A DNA stretch of 64,000 bases. Source: Megalobrama amblycephala. Lineage: Eukaryota; Chordata; Actinopteri; Cypriniformes; Xenocyprididae. Position 1 is the stretch's first letter; each line of letters starts with the position of its first letter. A program made the position numbers and the translations under genes. The stretch covers positions 15,849,686 to 15,913,685 of the forward strand of contig NC_063052.1 of NCBI RefSeq assembly GCF_018812025.1. Direction: 5' to 3'. Shown here piece by piece: positions 1 to 11,689 of this stretch. The notes under the pieces were generated by a model. That model made no database searches, was not told the origin of the DNA, and was given only the letters and a program-made list of their open reading frames with translations.

Positions 1-2420
1 GAAATTGAACCGTGAAAAGAACATGGCCCATCGAGCTTGGCGAGGGTTGAGTCTCTTAGCAGCTTTCAGATACTCAAGGTTTTTATAATCAGTGAGAACT
101 TGGAAGGGATGGTTAGCCCCCTCCAACCAATGCCTCCACTCTTCCAGGGCAAGCTTGACTGCCAGGAGTTCACGGTCACCGATGTCATAGTTGACCTCCG
201 CCGGGTTGAGCTTGCGGGAGAAGAAGGCACATGGATGGAGTCTACTTGGTGTCCCCTGCTGCTGCGACAAGACCGCTCCCACTCCGGTGGTGGAGGCGTC
301 CACCTCCACGACGAATGGCAGATCCAGGTTTGGGTGGACGAGGAGGGGAGCGGTGGTGAAGGCTTTCTTGAGGGTTGGAGGACCTCCGCAACATGGTGGC
401 GATGTTCTGCCAAGCTCCGGGAGTAGATGAGGATGTCGTCTATATACACCAGCACGAACTTATGGAGAAACTCCCGGAGCACCTCGTGGATGAAATCCTG
501 GAATACGGAGGGGGCGTTGACCAGGCCATACGGCATTACCAGATATTCATAATGGCTGGTGGGCGTGACGAAGGCAGTCTTCCACTCGTCCCCCTCGCGT
601 ATCCGAATGAGGTTGTACGCGCTGCGGAGGTCCAGCTTGGTGAACACAGTGGCACCGCGGAGATGTTCCAGGGCCGCTGGGACGAGGGGAAGTGGATACC
701 AGAACTTGACAGTTATTTTGTTCAGTGAGCGATAGTCAATGCAGGGCCGCAAGCCTCCGTCCTTCTTTGCCACGAAGAAAAAGCTTGAAGCAGCAGGGGA
801 AGTAGATGGGCGAATGTATCTTTGGTTAAGGGCCTCTTTGATGTATTCCTCCATGGCCTTCTCCTCCGGTACTGACAGGGGGTAGATGCATCCCCTAGGC
901 ACTGGCTCACCCGGTAACAGATCGATGGCACAGTCCCATGGCCGGTGTGGAGGTAGCTTGGAGGCGCGTTGCGGGCTGAAGACATCACTGAAGGGGGCGT
1001 AGTCGGGTGGAATATCCACAGAGCGCTTTTCAACAGGACTTTCGATGGACGTGGCATTGATGGAGATGTTCTTGGAGAGAGGAGATCTTGGAACAGGAAG
1101 TACTGGGAAGCAGTTGGAGAAGCAGTGGTCGCCCCACTTCAGGACTTCGCCCGTGTGCCAAGAGATGGTGGGGCTGTGTTGTTCTAGCCATGGGTGCCCT
1201 AGAACCACGTCAGCGGTGGACTCCTCCAGAACCAGCAGATGGATGTTCTCCGTGTGAAGTATACCCACTTGTAGTTGAAGAGGTCCCACACATTGACGGA
1301 TCATCTTACGGCTTAGGGGTTTGCCTGTGATGGAGTGGACCTGGTAGTTAATCGGAGAAGGTGAGGTCTTGAGCTTGAGGTGTCGACAGAGGGCGCCGGA
1401 GAAGAAATTTCCTGCTGACCCTGAATCGAGGAGCGCCACCACTGGAACAGAGGCATTAGCAGCAGTAAGGTTTACTATAGTAGTGAGTGGTTTCATCTTT
1501 TGAATGGAGGGAATGATAGCACTCACCACAGGCTGAGGAGGACGAGTTGGGCATGTGGAGATTACATGCCCCGGAGATCCATAGTATAAGCACAGATTCA
1601 GGGTCAGCCTTCTCTGTCTTTCAGCAGATGTCAGACGGGAATTATCCACTTGCATGGGTTCACTTGCTGGTTCTGGAGAGCTGACAGGTTCGGACCGACG
1701 GAGGAGGGTCTTGGAAAGTGGCTGGCCCTGGTGCTCAAGGAGACACGACTGCATACGAGAACCCACGCGCATGGCGAGTTGGATAAAGCGTTCGAGTCCT
1801 ATGGAGTCCTCGTATGCAGCGAAATGCAACCGCACATTAGGCTCCAATCCTTGACGAAAGGTGGTGATGAGGGCTTGTTCATTCCATCCGCTGGTGGCGG
1901 CTAGCGTTCTGAACTGCAAGGCATAATCGTTAACGGTTTTATTTCTCTGTTTCAGATTGTACAGTTTCTCACCAGTTGAAGAATCAGCCAAAGGTTTTCC
2001 GAAGACCTCACGGAAGTGAGAGACGAATGCAGAGTAAGACTTTACAACTGAGCCTTTTTGAGTCCAGAGTGAATCCGCCCATTGAAGGGCCTTACCTTGC
2101 AGTTGGGAGATTATGAACGCGATTTTAGCCGTGTCGGTGAGGTAGAGGTGTGGTTGCATCTCCAGGACCAACTCACATTGAAGGAGGAATTCGCTGCAAT
2201 CCTCCGCCGATCCTGAGTAGGGCGCCGGTTTGGTCATGGGACTGGCGGTAAACACAGGAGAAGGAGTGGAGACGGTGGATGCGGAAGCAGCAGCGGCGGA
2301 GGGTGACGGTGACAGTGGTTGTGGGGTGAGTGCTCGGCGCAAAGCATCCACGAGCTCCTGGAATGGATCGATTAGTAAGCTGGTGATTGAGTGCGTGGGT
2401 AAGGAAGTGAGGTGGAACCT
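1..2420 (-). pseudogene. Sushi-like Ty3/gypsy gag-pol, decayed, runs off left edge
   Basis: Read on the minus strand, an 802-codon frame from 2474 carries a retrotransposon Gag domain (about residues 80-245), a zinc-knuckle remnant (residues 295-308), an aspartic protease with Asp-Ser-Gly at 350-352 and a reverse transcriptase with Tyr-Ile-Asp-Asp at 677-680 (near base 440). The Gag resembles the sushi-ichi class, the group from which mammalian PEG10/RTL genes derive. Two defects are visible. The second Cys of the knuckle is Tyr298. After about residue 700 (near base 375) the end of RT is deleted and RNase H continues in another frame to base 1. The first ~35 codons look like unrelated sequence, so the true Gag start is lost. 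No matching 5' LTR is seen to the right. It is a dead copy; integrase, if present, lies outside the window. Confidence 0.9.
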
Positions 2421-2492
2421 GACATGTCTGTGACATAACGGCAGATATAAATGATTTTGAAAAAGTTGTTTCAATCATCATAATTGTTGTTT

Positions 2493-2527
<35 letters not shown>
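2493..2527. repeat. (TAA)n microsatellite
   Basis: About eleven tandem TAA units, followed by a short mirrored ATT run. It separates the sushi-like pseudogene from the LTR element to the right. Confidence 0.9.
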
Positions 2528-2528
<1 letters not shown>

Positions 2529-2670
2529 TACTATTATTATTGCCTTCAAGTGTATTGGTTCTGTAAAATTTTCTGTCACTGCTTATAAGTTTAGGATTAT
2601 TTTCCTTTTTTTTTTTTTTAATTAATTAAATGTATTTATTTTTTGCCAGAAGCATACTTCACTGTATTGT

Positions 2671-2980
2671 TGTCATAGTTATGTTATGTTCGTTTTAGTT
2701 TTCATGGACTTTTAGTTTGATTACCTCCAGTCACGTGTTTCCTTTGTCTAGATTCCCGAAACTATCTGTCACCATGGACACCTATCCCAGTCATCACAGC
2801 TGTTTGTCATATGAGTTAATTGTCTGTGTATTTAAGTTCCCTGGTTTATGTTCATTGTTGTCGGGTCTTGTCTTTGTTTGGATGTGTGTTCCGTTCCTCT
2901 CTTCCTGTGGATTTATTAAAGACTGCCTTGTATTCATCATCTTCATGTTTGCGTGAGTTCTACCAGCACAGTCCCTGACA
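2671..2980 (+). repeat. 5' LTR of the 2671-4227 element
   Basis: 310 bp, TG...CA ends. It aligns along its length with 3928-4227, with several substitutions and about 10 bp of length difference, so the insertion is not recent. Confidence 0.85.
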
Positions 2981-3053
2981 GAAGACCCGATCTAGATTAG
3001 ATACGTTACCTCAACAGTTTTGTGTCCTTTTTGTTTTTTCCCCCACCGTCTCT

Positions 3054-3314
3054 ATGGACTTTCCTGCCGTTGCCCTGCTATGCTTGGAGCAGAGGGACCA
3101 CTCCCTGGAATCTCACACCAGGGATTTTTTGGAGTTGGTGTGCCTAACACACCATCCCGACAGCTCGCTCTGCTCGTTTTACATCTCCGGCCTAAGCGAG
3201 TGGTCCTGGGCACGCCTCCCAGGCAGTGGTCCTCGTGAGGAGTTGGTGCTGGTGAACAACATGTCATCGTTCACCGTCTGCTCCACCGAGATGAACACAA
3301 CAGCCCCTCTCTGA
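3054..3314 (+). pseudogene. Gag remnant inside the LTR element
   Basis: An 86-codon frame whose first ~60 residues resemble the amino half of fish gypsy Gag proteins, including a run of the type Leu-Glu-x-His-Thr-Arg-Asp-Phe-Leu. It stops early and the downstream frames are Ser/Pro-rich without a recognisable domain. There is no zinc knuckle. It was probably the start of a Gag; now it is a non-functional remnant. Confidence 0.55.
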
Positions 3315-3927
3315 CTCCAGCGCCGCCAGAGACCAGTCTACCACCACTGGCGAGTGAACCGACAGAGATGTTGCATGAGCCCACCGCAGACCAAGGAGGT
3401 ATGCCCACCACGATGGAGAAGCCAGGACCGAGGACAAGGTCGGATGGTAACATCGCCCAGAGCCCACTCCATCACAAGGTTCTGACCAGGTGCGTGAGCT
3501 GGCTACATCCATCTGGCTGACCCTTGTCACCATGGCTCCTCCTCGGTCTTCTGAACCATCGGCTACGTGTGGGCTCATCAACTTCTTCTGGGTCTCCATC
3601 CTCAGCTGCATCTCCGTTGGTCATCCTCAGGGTGTCGTCATCCATCATGTCAACACCACCCAGGCTCCTCCCATCTTCAACTCTGCCCTGGGGCCTCGTC
3701 CGGGCTGGTCTCTGGACCGCCACCTGGCTCCTCCTGCTCCAGGCTCATCCCCGGCCTTCGACACCTCCAGAACCACCACCTGCATCTTCTGCCATCCTGC
3801 CGCCTCCCCTTCTCTCCAGCCCTTCGCCACATCCTCGTCCTCCTCCAAAACCTCAACCCTCCCTCCCTCTTGTGTTTTTTCTGTTTTTTGTTACGGTGCG
3901 AGGTCACGCCTACTTGGAGGGGCGTTA

Positions 3928-4227
3928 TGTCACAGTTATGTTATGTTCGTTTTAGTTTTCATGGACTTTTAGTTTGAGTACCTCCAGTCACAAGTTTCCT
4001 TTGACTAGTTTCCCGACACTATCTGTCACCATGGACACCTATCCCAATCATCACAGCTGTTTGTCATATGAGTTAATTATCTGTGTATTGGTTTCTGTTA
4101 ATTGTTGTGGGGTCTCGTCTTTGTTTGGATGTGTGTTCCGTACCTCTCTTCCTGTGGATTTATTAAAGACTGCACTATATTCATCATCTTTGTGTTTGCG
4201 TGAGTTCAACCAGCACAGTCCCTGACA
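3928..4227 (+). repeat. 3' LTR of the 2671-4227 element
   Basis: 300 bp direct repeat of 2671-2980, ending CCCTGACA; both copies contain a tattaaag stretch near the 3' side. Confidence 0.85.
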
Positions 4228-4499
4228 ATTTTACAAAGTGTCCTCCTTTTTTGGTGTTATAATTATTATTATTATTATTTATTTTTTGATTAATCAGATA
4301 AAAAAAAAATCTAAAAATTATACATTAACAATTATTTCTTAAATTAAAACTCTTTATTAAATTTTAATACATTTTAAATTTAATTCATTAAAATAGATTA
4401 AATCTGTAATTTCTGCTCATAGTCTCTTCTGTGGCTCTCTCTTCACTTCATCACTTCACTTTTTAATATTTTAATTTTCACTTTGTTATTATTATTTTT
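4228..4499. other. AT-rich stretch, no gene seen
   Basis: Low-complexity A/T sequence with a short (ATT)n run near 4260-4280. No coding frame or recognisable element. Confidence 0.6.
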
Positions 4500-4690
4500 T
4501 TTTTTTGGTTTATTTTTGCCTTTATTATGATAGGACAGTGATTAGACAGGAAGCTAAGTGGGTGAGAGAGAGGGGGACGGGATCGGTTAAGGACCATGAG
4601 CCGGGACTCGAACTCGGGTCACCCAAAACGCATTGGCACTACATGTTGGCGCGCTGCCCACGAGGCCATCGGCGCCGACTTCATTACACT
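4500..4690 (-). mobile_element. tRNA-derived SINE
   Basis: On the minus strand the head reads like a tRNA gene. An A-box-like tggcctcgtgggc lies near 4665, and a B-box-like gttcgagtcc lies near 4610. The tail ends in a long A-run (the T-run at 4495-4506 on the plus strand). The layout (tRNA-like head, unrelated body, A-rich tail) is that of a Pol III SINE. It is not a functional tRNA: the cloverleaf does not close and an unrelated body follows. Confidence 0.7.
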
Positions 4691-5221
4691 TTAATAGTTT
4701 TCATTTTTGTCCATTAGTATGTTTAATCATCAAGCACTTCCTGACCAGGATTTGCCATGTAAACCTTCAGTTGATGTAGATTAGTACTTTTTTCACTAAT
4801 TAATTTATGCATTTAATGCAGAAACAACAGTTTATTAGTAGTAGTATTTTTAGTTTTGGTATATGTTTTTAAGCCTTTTAAAATTTTGGCGTATGTAAAT
4901 TTCGGCTATTAAAATAATGTTTTTTTTTTTTGTCCTTACTCTCTGACCTCCTGAAGGCCGCTGTGTAATTTGCATACTGATTAAGACACATTGGAAGAAG
5001 CATTTCAATAATCCTAATGAATGCATACAAACATGCAGAATCTAATTAATCAAATCGCATTGAATTTTAATGTGAATCGTCTTGAATTTAATTGTTCTGA
5101 ATTAGCAACAATCATCCTTGAATCAAATCGAACACCTATGAATTGTGAATCGAATTGATTCACCGTATACAGAAAGATTCACAGCCCTAATTAGAAAGGA
5201 TTGTCAATGGGTTTCAAATGT
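4691..5221. other. AT-rich DNA with a probable DNA-transposon end
   Basis: No coding sequence. The right part (about 5060-5195) has repeated near-copies of gaatcgaattgattca-type sequence and ends in agattcacagccct, which resembles the terminus of common fish DNA transposons. The partner terminus was not found. Confidence 0.35.
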
Positions 5222-5428
5222 TACTCCATGGGTCTCACATTGGAATATATGTTTCACATGTGATTTCATGGGGTTGATCACATGGGGTTTCACATGTGGT
5301 CACATAGGGTTGATCACATGGGGTCACATGTGATCACATGGGGCTTCACATGTTTTTCACATGGGAAATGTTCCAAAACCACACGTTTTCCATGTGCAAA
5401 ACACGTTTCACATGTGATCCACATATGT
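5222..5428. repeat. CACATG-rich irregular repeat
   Basis: The palindromic hexamer CACATG or its cacatgtg form recurs more than a dozen times in about 200 bp, separated by gggg, ttgat and ttt pieces. Unit length is irregular, so this is not a clean tandem repeat. Confidence 0.7.
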
Positions 5429-5429
5429 G

Positions 5430-6887
5430 CTTTTTTTTTTTTTTTTTTTTCGTCGGTTACTCCAATGTCCAGGAACATACAAATACAGCCTCAAACCCAC
5501 AATGGGAGAAAGAATTTTTTTTTTTTTTTTAAAAAGAGATACATAAAAAAGAGAAAAAAAGAAGTACAATAATGTCAGGCAGGAAAGTAAATGTACACAG
5601 TAGAATAAGGAATCAGGGAAGATTATTAACATAATACCAAAGAGGTGTCCATATCCGCCAAAAGTCCTTAGACTTTTGATGTGTATCATAAGTAAGTTTC
5701 TCGAGTGGAAGTAGTGTAGATATTTGAGACATCCACATTTTGAAAGAAGGTACCTGAGGGGATGACCACAATAGCAATATACATTTCTTTGCTAAATAAA
5801 CCAAAATTAAAAACAGGTGTTTAGTATGCGAGTCAAACGTTGTCTCCACTCCAATAGATAACAGATACAATTCCAAAAATAATCGATATTGCAACTTATG
5901 GAGCTCTTGAAAAAAAATTTGTATTTTGGTCCAAAAAGGGATGATTTTATCACAATACCAAAAGCAGTGAAGAAATGTTCCCTTGCGCTTTTTGCAATTA
6001 AAACAGAGACCAGAGGAGTTTCTATAAATCTTTTTTAGACGCAATGGTGTGAGATAGATTCTGTTAATAAACTTATAGTTAAGTTCATGAACCCCCAATG
6101 AAGTACATTATAAGTACAAATTATTACATACAGCAGACCAATCTGTGTTATCGATTCTGTGACCTAAATCATTTTCCCAAACACTCTTCAGATTATCTAA
6201 GGAGGAAGTACATGTGTCAGACAAAGCGTCATATATTACAGATATTAACCCTTTAGAAAAATGATTTGTCACAATCTGTTCAACGCGAGTAAGTTCAAAT
6301 CTCAATTTGCCATTATCAGATAACGTTTTATAAAGTGACGCAACTGAAGATATTTGAAAAAATGAGATTGTGGTATGTTATATTGATAAGATAATTGTTG
6401 GAAAGATTTTAATGTTTTACCTGAAAAAAAGCAAGATATTTTTGAGATTCCCAATTTGAACCAGACTGAAAGACCTATATTATGCAAAGAAGTGGGAAAA
6501 TCAGGGTTAAAAGCAATAGGAGATAGCAAGGTAAGATTGGGTGGGATTTTAAGATATGTTCTGACATCTCTCCATGCCAGAAGAGTGTTTGAAATAATAA
6601 AGTTTTTTTAAATGTATTTGAGTTTTTTAATATTTATAATGAAAGGCAGAAGTTTTATTGGGAGGGGAGCACAAGACGTTGCTTCCATGTTAGGTCACAT
6701 AGAGTCAGTCCTTTCATTAAACCAACTGACCATGTGCTTCACATGTGCTGACCAATAATAAAACTGAAAGTTTGGTAAAGCAACACCTCCCTTATCTTTT
6801 GGTTTTGTTAATTTGTTAAAACTGATACGTGGCATTTTGTGGTTCCAAATAAATTTAGAAAAGTGTTTATTAATAATGGTTACTATT
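5430..6887 (-). pseudogene. L1-clade (L1/Tx1-like) LINE, 5'-truncated ORF2 end
   Basis: Minus-strand frames at 6302-6529, 6108-6305 and 5613-6098 join, with several frame breaks, into the region after the RT of an L1/Tx1-type ORF2. They show a Leu-Pro-Asn-Phe-x-Tyr-Tyr-Trp type motif near 6760, an Asn-Pro-Asp-Phe-Pro near 6500, and the C-terminal Cys-rich stretch (CxxC...HCFWYC) near 6000. The 3' end on the minus strand is a long A-run (T-run at 5432-5450), as expected for target-primed insertion. The RT catalytic region and everything upstream are missing. It is a dead 5'-truncated copy. Confidence 0.8.
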
Positions 6888-8680
6888 GAAGGCTGCCTCC
6901 GCCGACAATCACAGCCCCGGCTTTTAACTTTTTCAGCTCACTCCTCCAAACTAAACCTCAATATTCTCTTTTTAGCAACACCTATGCCTGTCCCATCAAA
7001 TGCCATCACCTCAGAACCACCCCCAGTGACTCATAGAGCAGATCCTGGCAGGTGCAGACGTGGATCTCTCATCCCTACTTTCTCTGCTTCCAGGTTCTTC
7101 CGATTCAAATAGTCAAATAGATTGTGGGGATTTTTCGATCACTTTCAAAAATTCAAGCCCTCATTCTCCTGCATACTTTTGTTTCCTGAGTTTTCAATTG
7201 CTTTTAGCCGTTTTACAGATGTGATCTGGCAATGTGAACTGAACGAATATTCTGCACTTATAGCTGAGCTCGCGTTTTCCTATGGTGGAGGGCACTTCTA
7301 TACATACCACAAACGTTTTTTTTCCGCAAAATGTGCTATACGAGTAGCCCAACGGAACCAATGCCCCTACTGGGGCGCACTCGACCTCGATCTACACAGC
7401 AGTAATATTTAATATGCAAAAATATTTCATGTGCAATCTGCAGGTCAGTGGCACATTCCACCACATCATGCCCTCAAATTGACTCTTCCATTTCCCCCGT
7501 CCAGTTAAAACCCCGCTGATATCTACAAGCTACATGCTTTCAGCTCAAATCAGACCCTTACTTCAGCTATGAGAAAATTGTTAGGTAAAAAACGCCTTAT
7601 AATTGACCTGTCAGCTCCGCATGATTCCATGTGCCCAAGCATGGGAAGTACTATTTCGTCGTACGGCTAACTTTCGGATGCAAAAGCAGCCCAAAGATTT
7701 TTGACGTTATCAGAAGCCGTTTGTTGGATTTTGTCAAACAACTATGCAATTCCTAATTCACCTGCTGGATGCTTTTCTAATCATTTTGCCATGGGTCCTG
7801 CCTCATCCATCGAGTTCCACTGTTTTAATTTAGATTCAGTGAAATCCCAGGCTTCCCTGCCCAAGGAAAAAATTGACAGGAGAATCCTTGTATCATCTAC
7901 CCTCTTAGACAGCTCAAATTGTTCCAAACGCGAGCTCCTATCCCTGCTCGGCCACTTAAACTTTGCTATGCGTATCATTCCGCAAGGCCGCCCCTTCATG
8001 TCACATCTCCTTTCACTCGCGTCTTCAGTCCACGTGCAAGAAGACCTAATTTCCATAACTCAGGCATGCCGTGAGGAACTCTGGTTATGGATAACATTCC
8101 TTAAACAGTGGAGCGGCTTATCTTTTTTCTATAACAATCTCATTTCCTCCCCCGTTGATATTCAACTATTCACAGACGCAGCCCCTTCAGTCGGCTTTGA
8201 AGAATTTTACCAAGGCTGCTGGTTCGCGTCTCCAAAAAGTCCATTCGAACCCAAAAGTCCACCGTACCATCTCAGACTTAGCAGTACTCGATAGTGAAAC
8301 AATCTCTTATCTGATTAAGCAAAGCAAGACAGACCAAACCAAAAAGGGCCATTTTATATATATTTTCAACCTCTCATCACCAATCCAACCATACCAATCT
8401 GTTCTCGCATATCTTTAATTGAGAAGCTCCTAGGCTAAATCCCTTTTCAAGCCCTTATTCATAGACTCCTCCAACAAACCGGTGAAATGCTTTTGGTTCC
8501 GAAAACACCTCATATCCATTCTCCAACATTCCGGCATCCCAGCACAAGATTTCTCCAGTCACTCCTTCCGCATCAGGGCAGCAACCTCGGCAGCCCAAAA
8601 AGGTATCTCCCAACTGCAGATCCAAGCTCTCGGAAGATGGTCCGCTAGCTTTGCTGTGAAATATGAGACGTAAGTGACTT
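6888..8680 (+). pseudogene. DIRS-type tyrosine-recombinase retroelement, decayed
   Basis: Several broken plus-strand frames fit a DIRS/Ngaro-type element. Near 7560-7640 is an RT start (GKKRLIIDLSAPH). Near 7665-7720 is a LPFGCKSSPKIF-type RT block. At 7890-8280 lie the later RT and an RNase H-like part (ELLSLLGHLNF, then LFTDAAPS). At 8482-8673 is the C-terminus of a tyrosine recombinase with His-Ser-Phe-Arg, a Gly-Arg-Trp and a following Tyr. The RT catalytic Asp-Asp segment is missing and frameshifts and stops are frequent. No split direct repeats or inverted repeats were identified, so the ends are approximate. Confidence 0.75.
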
Positions 8681-8819
8681 AAAACCTTGCTCTGTGCTGG
8701 CTCTCTAGCCCGTGGAAAGGCGAACTGTTTCTTAGAAGGCTTGTCAGTTGAACCAACTCCGAACTGGCACTAGCACTAGCTTTGAACCAGCATCCGGTTC
8801 GTGCTGGTGGAAAGGGGGT
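8681..8819. other. Short unassigned stretch, repeat-like
   Basis: Contains gaactggcactagcactagc and gaaccagcatccggttcg-type self-complementary pieces that suggest a DNA-element end; no coding sequence. Confidence 0.3.
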
Positions 8820-9011
8820 ACCTGAGCATAGGTCTCCCAGAGCATTGGTCTCCCAGAGCTTTGTCCTCCATGAACATTGGTCTCTTTGAAAATTCATCTC
8901 CTAGAGCATTGGTTTCCCTGAGCATTTGCATCCCAGAGCATTGGTCTCCCAGAGCATTGGCCTCCCCGAGCATTGTCCTCCCCAAGCATTGGCCTCCCCG
9001 AGCATTGGTCT
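8820..9011. repeat. 16-bp minisatellite, 12 units
   Basis: Twelve units of 16 bp with consensus cccagagcattggtct can be laid end to end over 192 bp without gaps, each with zero to several substitutions. As 16 is not a multiple of three, the repetitive peptides in overlapping frames are by-products of the repeat and not a protein. Confidence 0.9.
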
Positions 9012-9158
9012 CCCACCAGATGCCGCAAGATCTCTCCTGATCGATCATTCCAAATTTGGCTGCTCCTTGTTTGTCGGGCAGTAGGGCCCATCCACCCGGC
9101 GCTGTGAGCTGCTTTGCCAGAGGCAAGACGGGTTTTCCTTGTCAAGTGACCAGGCTTC

Positions 9159-10661
9159 TTAACTCCCTGAGGTCTGAAAACGCACCAGCATGTTTTGCAG
9201 GATTTTTTTCACATTGCAGCAAAACAGACTTAAAATACTCCGTCATTTCTTGTCATAGAGACATAAGTAATATATCAATTGAAACTATACAATGTCTTCT
9301 TTTATTTGTGTACACTCAGAGTAAAAACACAATGTTGTGCTTTTTGTAAAATAAAGAAAACTAACATGATGCGTGATCTCTCGTCTCCCTCTGAACGAAG
9401 TCCAATCTGATAGTTCTCAGAAAATGAACTTTAACTTATGAATACTAATGACAAAAAAAATTACACTTATGTCTAAAGACGCGTTGAAATGTCAAGTTTT
9501 AAATCGTGCAAGTCAAATCGAAAACAAACATTCTGTGTTTATGTAATCTGTATGAAAAGAGAGCCATGTCAGAAAACCGTGATTCAGCTCATTATCCGCT
9601 AATGCGGGCACGCCCATGGAACGAGCGCTATTCAGACGCAAATTCTAAGGCAATACTTGTATGCATTGTCTCAATCGTGTATTTATTGTCTTGAAAAGTG
9701 TTTATTTGGATGTTAAAGCCATGGTTTGCGATCTCTAGAACACATGCCCTTACTTCCTGATTCCATTTCTTCTTTATATGAATTTGTGGCCTAAAGGTGT
9801 ACAGAGCGCCCTCCGGCTGCAAGTATGAATTGAAAACACAGAATCCAACACTCATAGTTATGACAATAAATACTGAATAAATATTACTCCTCAGTATAGA
9901 AAATTGACATAAATATATAAGAATCCATCAATATTTCTCCAAATGTGCATGCTTTTAAGCTAAAAGCCTATATGAAATGCCATAGAGGTAACATAATTGT
10001 TCAGACACTTTGCATCACAGAAATACATTATATTTTAAAGAATATAATAGAATACCATTATTTTAAATTGTAATAATATTTCACAGTATTGCTGTTTATG
10101 ATGAGCTGAGACATTATTACAGAGGGGTTTTTTTTCACAGCCTACCTGACTGAAAGGCCTCATTCAGTCATTTCAGGTCATTATTATGTGATTCTTTTTT
10201 CTTCTCAGGTGTAAATGACCCATTATTCATGATGATTCACACCTCCACGCATACTGTGTTTCTTGACAAAAAGTGTCTTACAAAAACTAAACCAATATAT
10301 TGTTTTATATGAAGGAGTAGGCAGCATAATTTTTACATAATTCTGAAGCAAAAACTCTAGTCTACAACCTCCAGTCCCCAGAACTCTTGTGAACACAGAT
10401 TTAATATATATTTTTTTGGATTTATTTCAGTGACTTAAATTTTTTGTTTTTTCAATAACCACACATAAACGTTATTCCTTCAAAAATACAAACATGTACA
10501 TACATGATCCTCACATATTATTGTAGCCTAGTTTGTGCTGAATACAGTGTAACGACACTTTTTCCATTAATATGTTTATGAACAACTGAAAAAAGCACAA
10601 ATGTCAGGGCATGTCAAAACTTCTCCAGGGCCCCAAAAATCCTCAGACCCCTGAGGGTTAA
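9159..10661. mobile_element. Candidate piggyBac-like non-autonomous element
   Basis: A TTAA at 9159-9162 is followed by ctccctgaggtctga. A TTAA at 10658-10661 is preceded, on the other strand, by ccctcaggggtctga. The near-matching inverted ends next to TTAA fit a piggyBac-type insertion. The 1.5-kb interior is AT-rich with no transposase frame. Only about 13 terminal bases match convincingly, so this is tentative. Confidence 0.45.
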
Positions 10662-11689
10662 TCCAATCACTGCACTGTAGTATGCATAAGATTATAATTG
10701 CGGTATTATGCAATTATGCAAAGCATCACTTCTCTTGCCTCGGTCTCTTGTCATTCAGAGACATATCGTTGGTGTTCGTTTCCTCAGTGCTACAACACAA
10801 TGTGTTTTCCTGCGACACGACCAGAGCAGAGGTTTGTGTGCATGTGGATTGTTTTGCTGTAATCTACCAGCACAGGTTGGAAAATATGTTTGCGTGAGAT
10901 TACATTACAGCGGATAATTCAAATGTCACAAAAGTGCGGCTCATTCACCTCTGCCTGCTCTAGCTGCGTTCAAACACGTGAGCCGTAGGCTGTTTCCCTC
11001 AGCACAGCACGTGTGTTTGTATTTCGCTCGCGATGCGGTAAGAACTGGAGTTTGAATACGAACACATGAAAAATACGACTGTTATGATATACACGCGGAG
11101 CGCGCATATGACCGGTTTCAGCGCGGAGCTCCGTGGTGAGTTTAATAGCTCATACAGAATAAAGTATCCGTGTTTAAAGTTTTTATTTCACACATTCTCC
11201 TGCACCAAACATTAACCAGCACGGTGTAGTTATGCACACATATTTCATCAAGTCTTCTTCAAATGAATTATATGTGCAAACTGGACACTGATACATTGGT
11301 GTAGCCTATCTGAACGCGACGACACGATTATTGTAATAGACAAAAGGCTGATTTTGAGACTGCAGTGCTCGTAAACGTAATCAAAGAATCCTATTATTAG
11401 CCCTATTAAATATTCTTAAGCATTTATCCCTTGTGCTTGGGAGTTTGTTGCCATTTTCTCCATGATCATATATTAATATTCATTATTCTGTATAATGAGT
11501 GTGTTCTATGTCTGTGCTTCATTGGTTGTTCTCTCCCCTCTTCTCCCCCTCTACACTCCCACTTTTCCAGAGCTTTATACGCCCATTTTAACAGAGTTTT
11601 TCCAGCTCAGAGGTGTGAACAACCAGGCTAAAACAGGGGGGTTTCATGACCCTTTAAACTATATGCACATGTGAACTCGTGAATAACAT
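10662..11689. other. No gene; right end of a DNA-element-like repeat
   Basis: About 1 kb without a convincing coding frame. The right part, ending near 11655 in gggggtttcatgaccctttaa, looks like the terminus of a widespread fish DNA repeat, but its left partner is not evident. Confidence 0.35.

Larger units (their letters stand above)
2671..4227 (+). mobile_element. Non-autonomous LTR retrotransposon with gag remnant
   Basis: Two direct repeats that start TGTCA and end CTGACA flank a 947-bp internal region. The flanking five bases, attgt on the left and atttt on the right, fit a decayed 5-bp target duplication (4/5). The interior has no RT, integrase or protease. It holds a gag-like stretch and then Ser/Pro-rich, stop-broken sequence. 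A purine-rich run (ggagggg) just before the right LTR could be the polypurine tract. It is a deletion derivative that would need another element's enzymes, in the style of LARD/TRIM elements. Confidence 0.85.

Noticed and set aside
3472..3977. Overlapping Ser/Pro-rich frames of 83-160 codons inside the LTR element
   Set aside because: Several frames on both strands are open at once because of GC-rich composition; none has a domain.
4560..4680. Functional tRNA gene
   Set aside because: A- and B-box-like words are present, but the cloverleaf does not close and a SINE body with A-tail follows.
8820..9011. CRISPR-like array
   Set aside because: Units are contiguous without spacers, and the context is a vertebrate genome.
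8776..9145. Overlapping frames with repeated Gly/Cys/Asn-rich peptides
   Set aside because: They are translations of the 16-bp minisatellite in three frames; the unit is not a multiple of three and no start or domain supports a protein.
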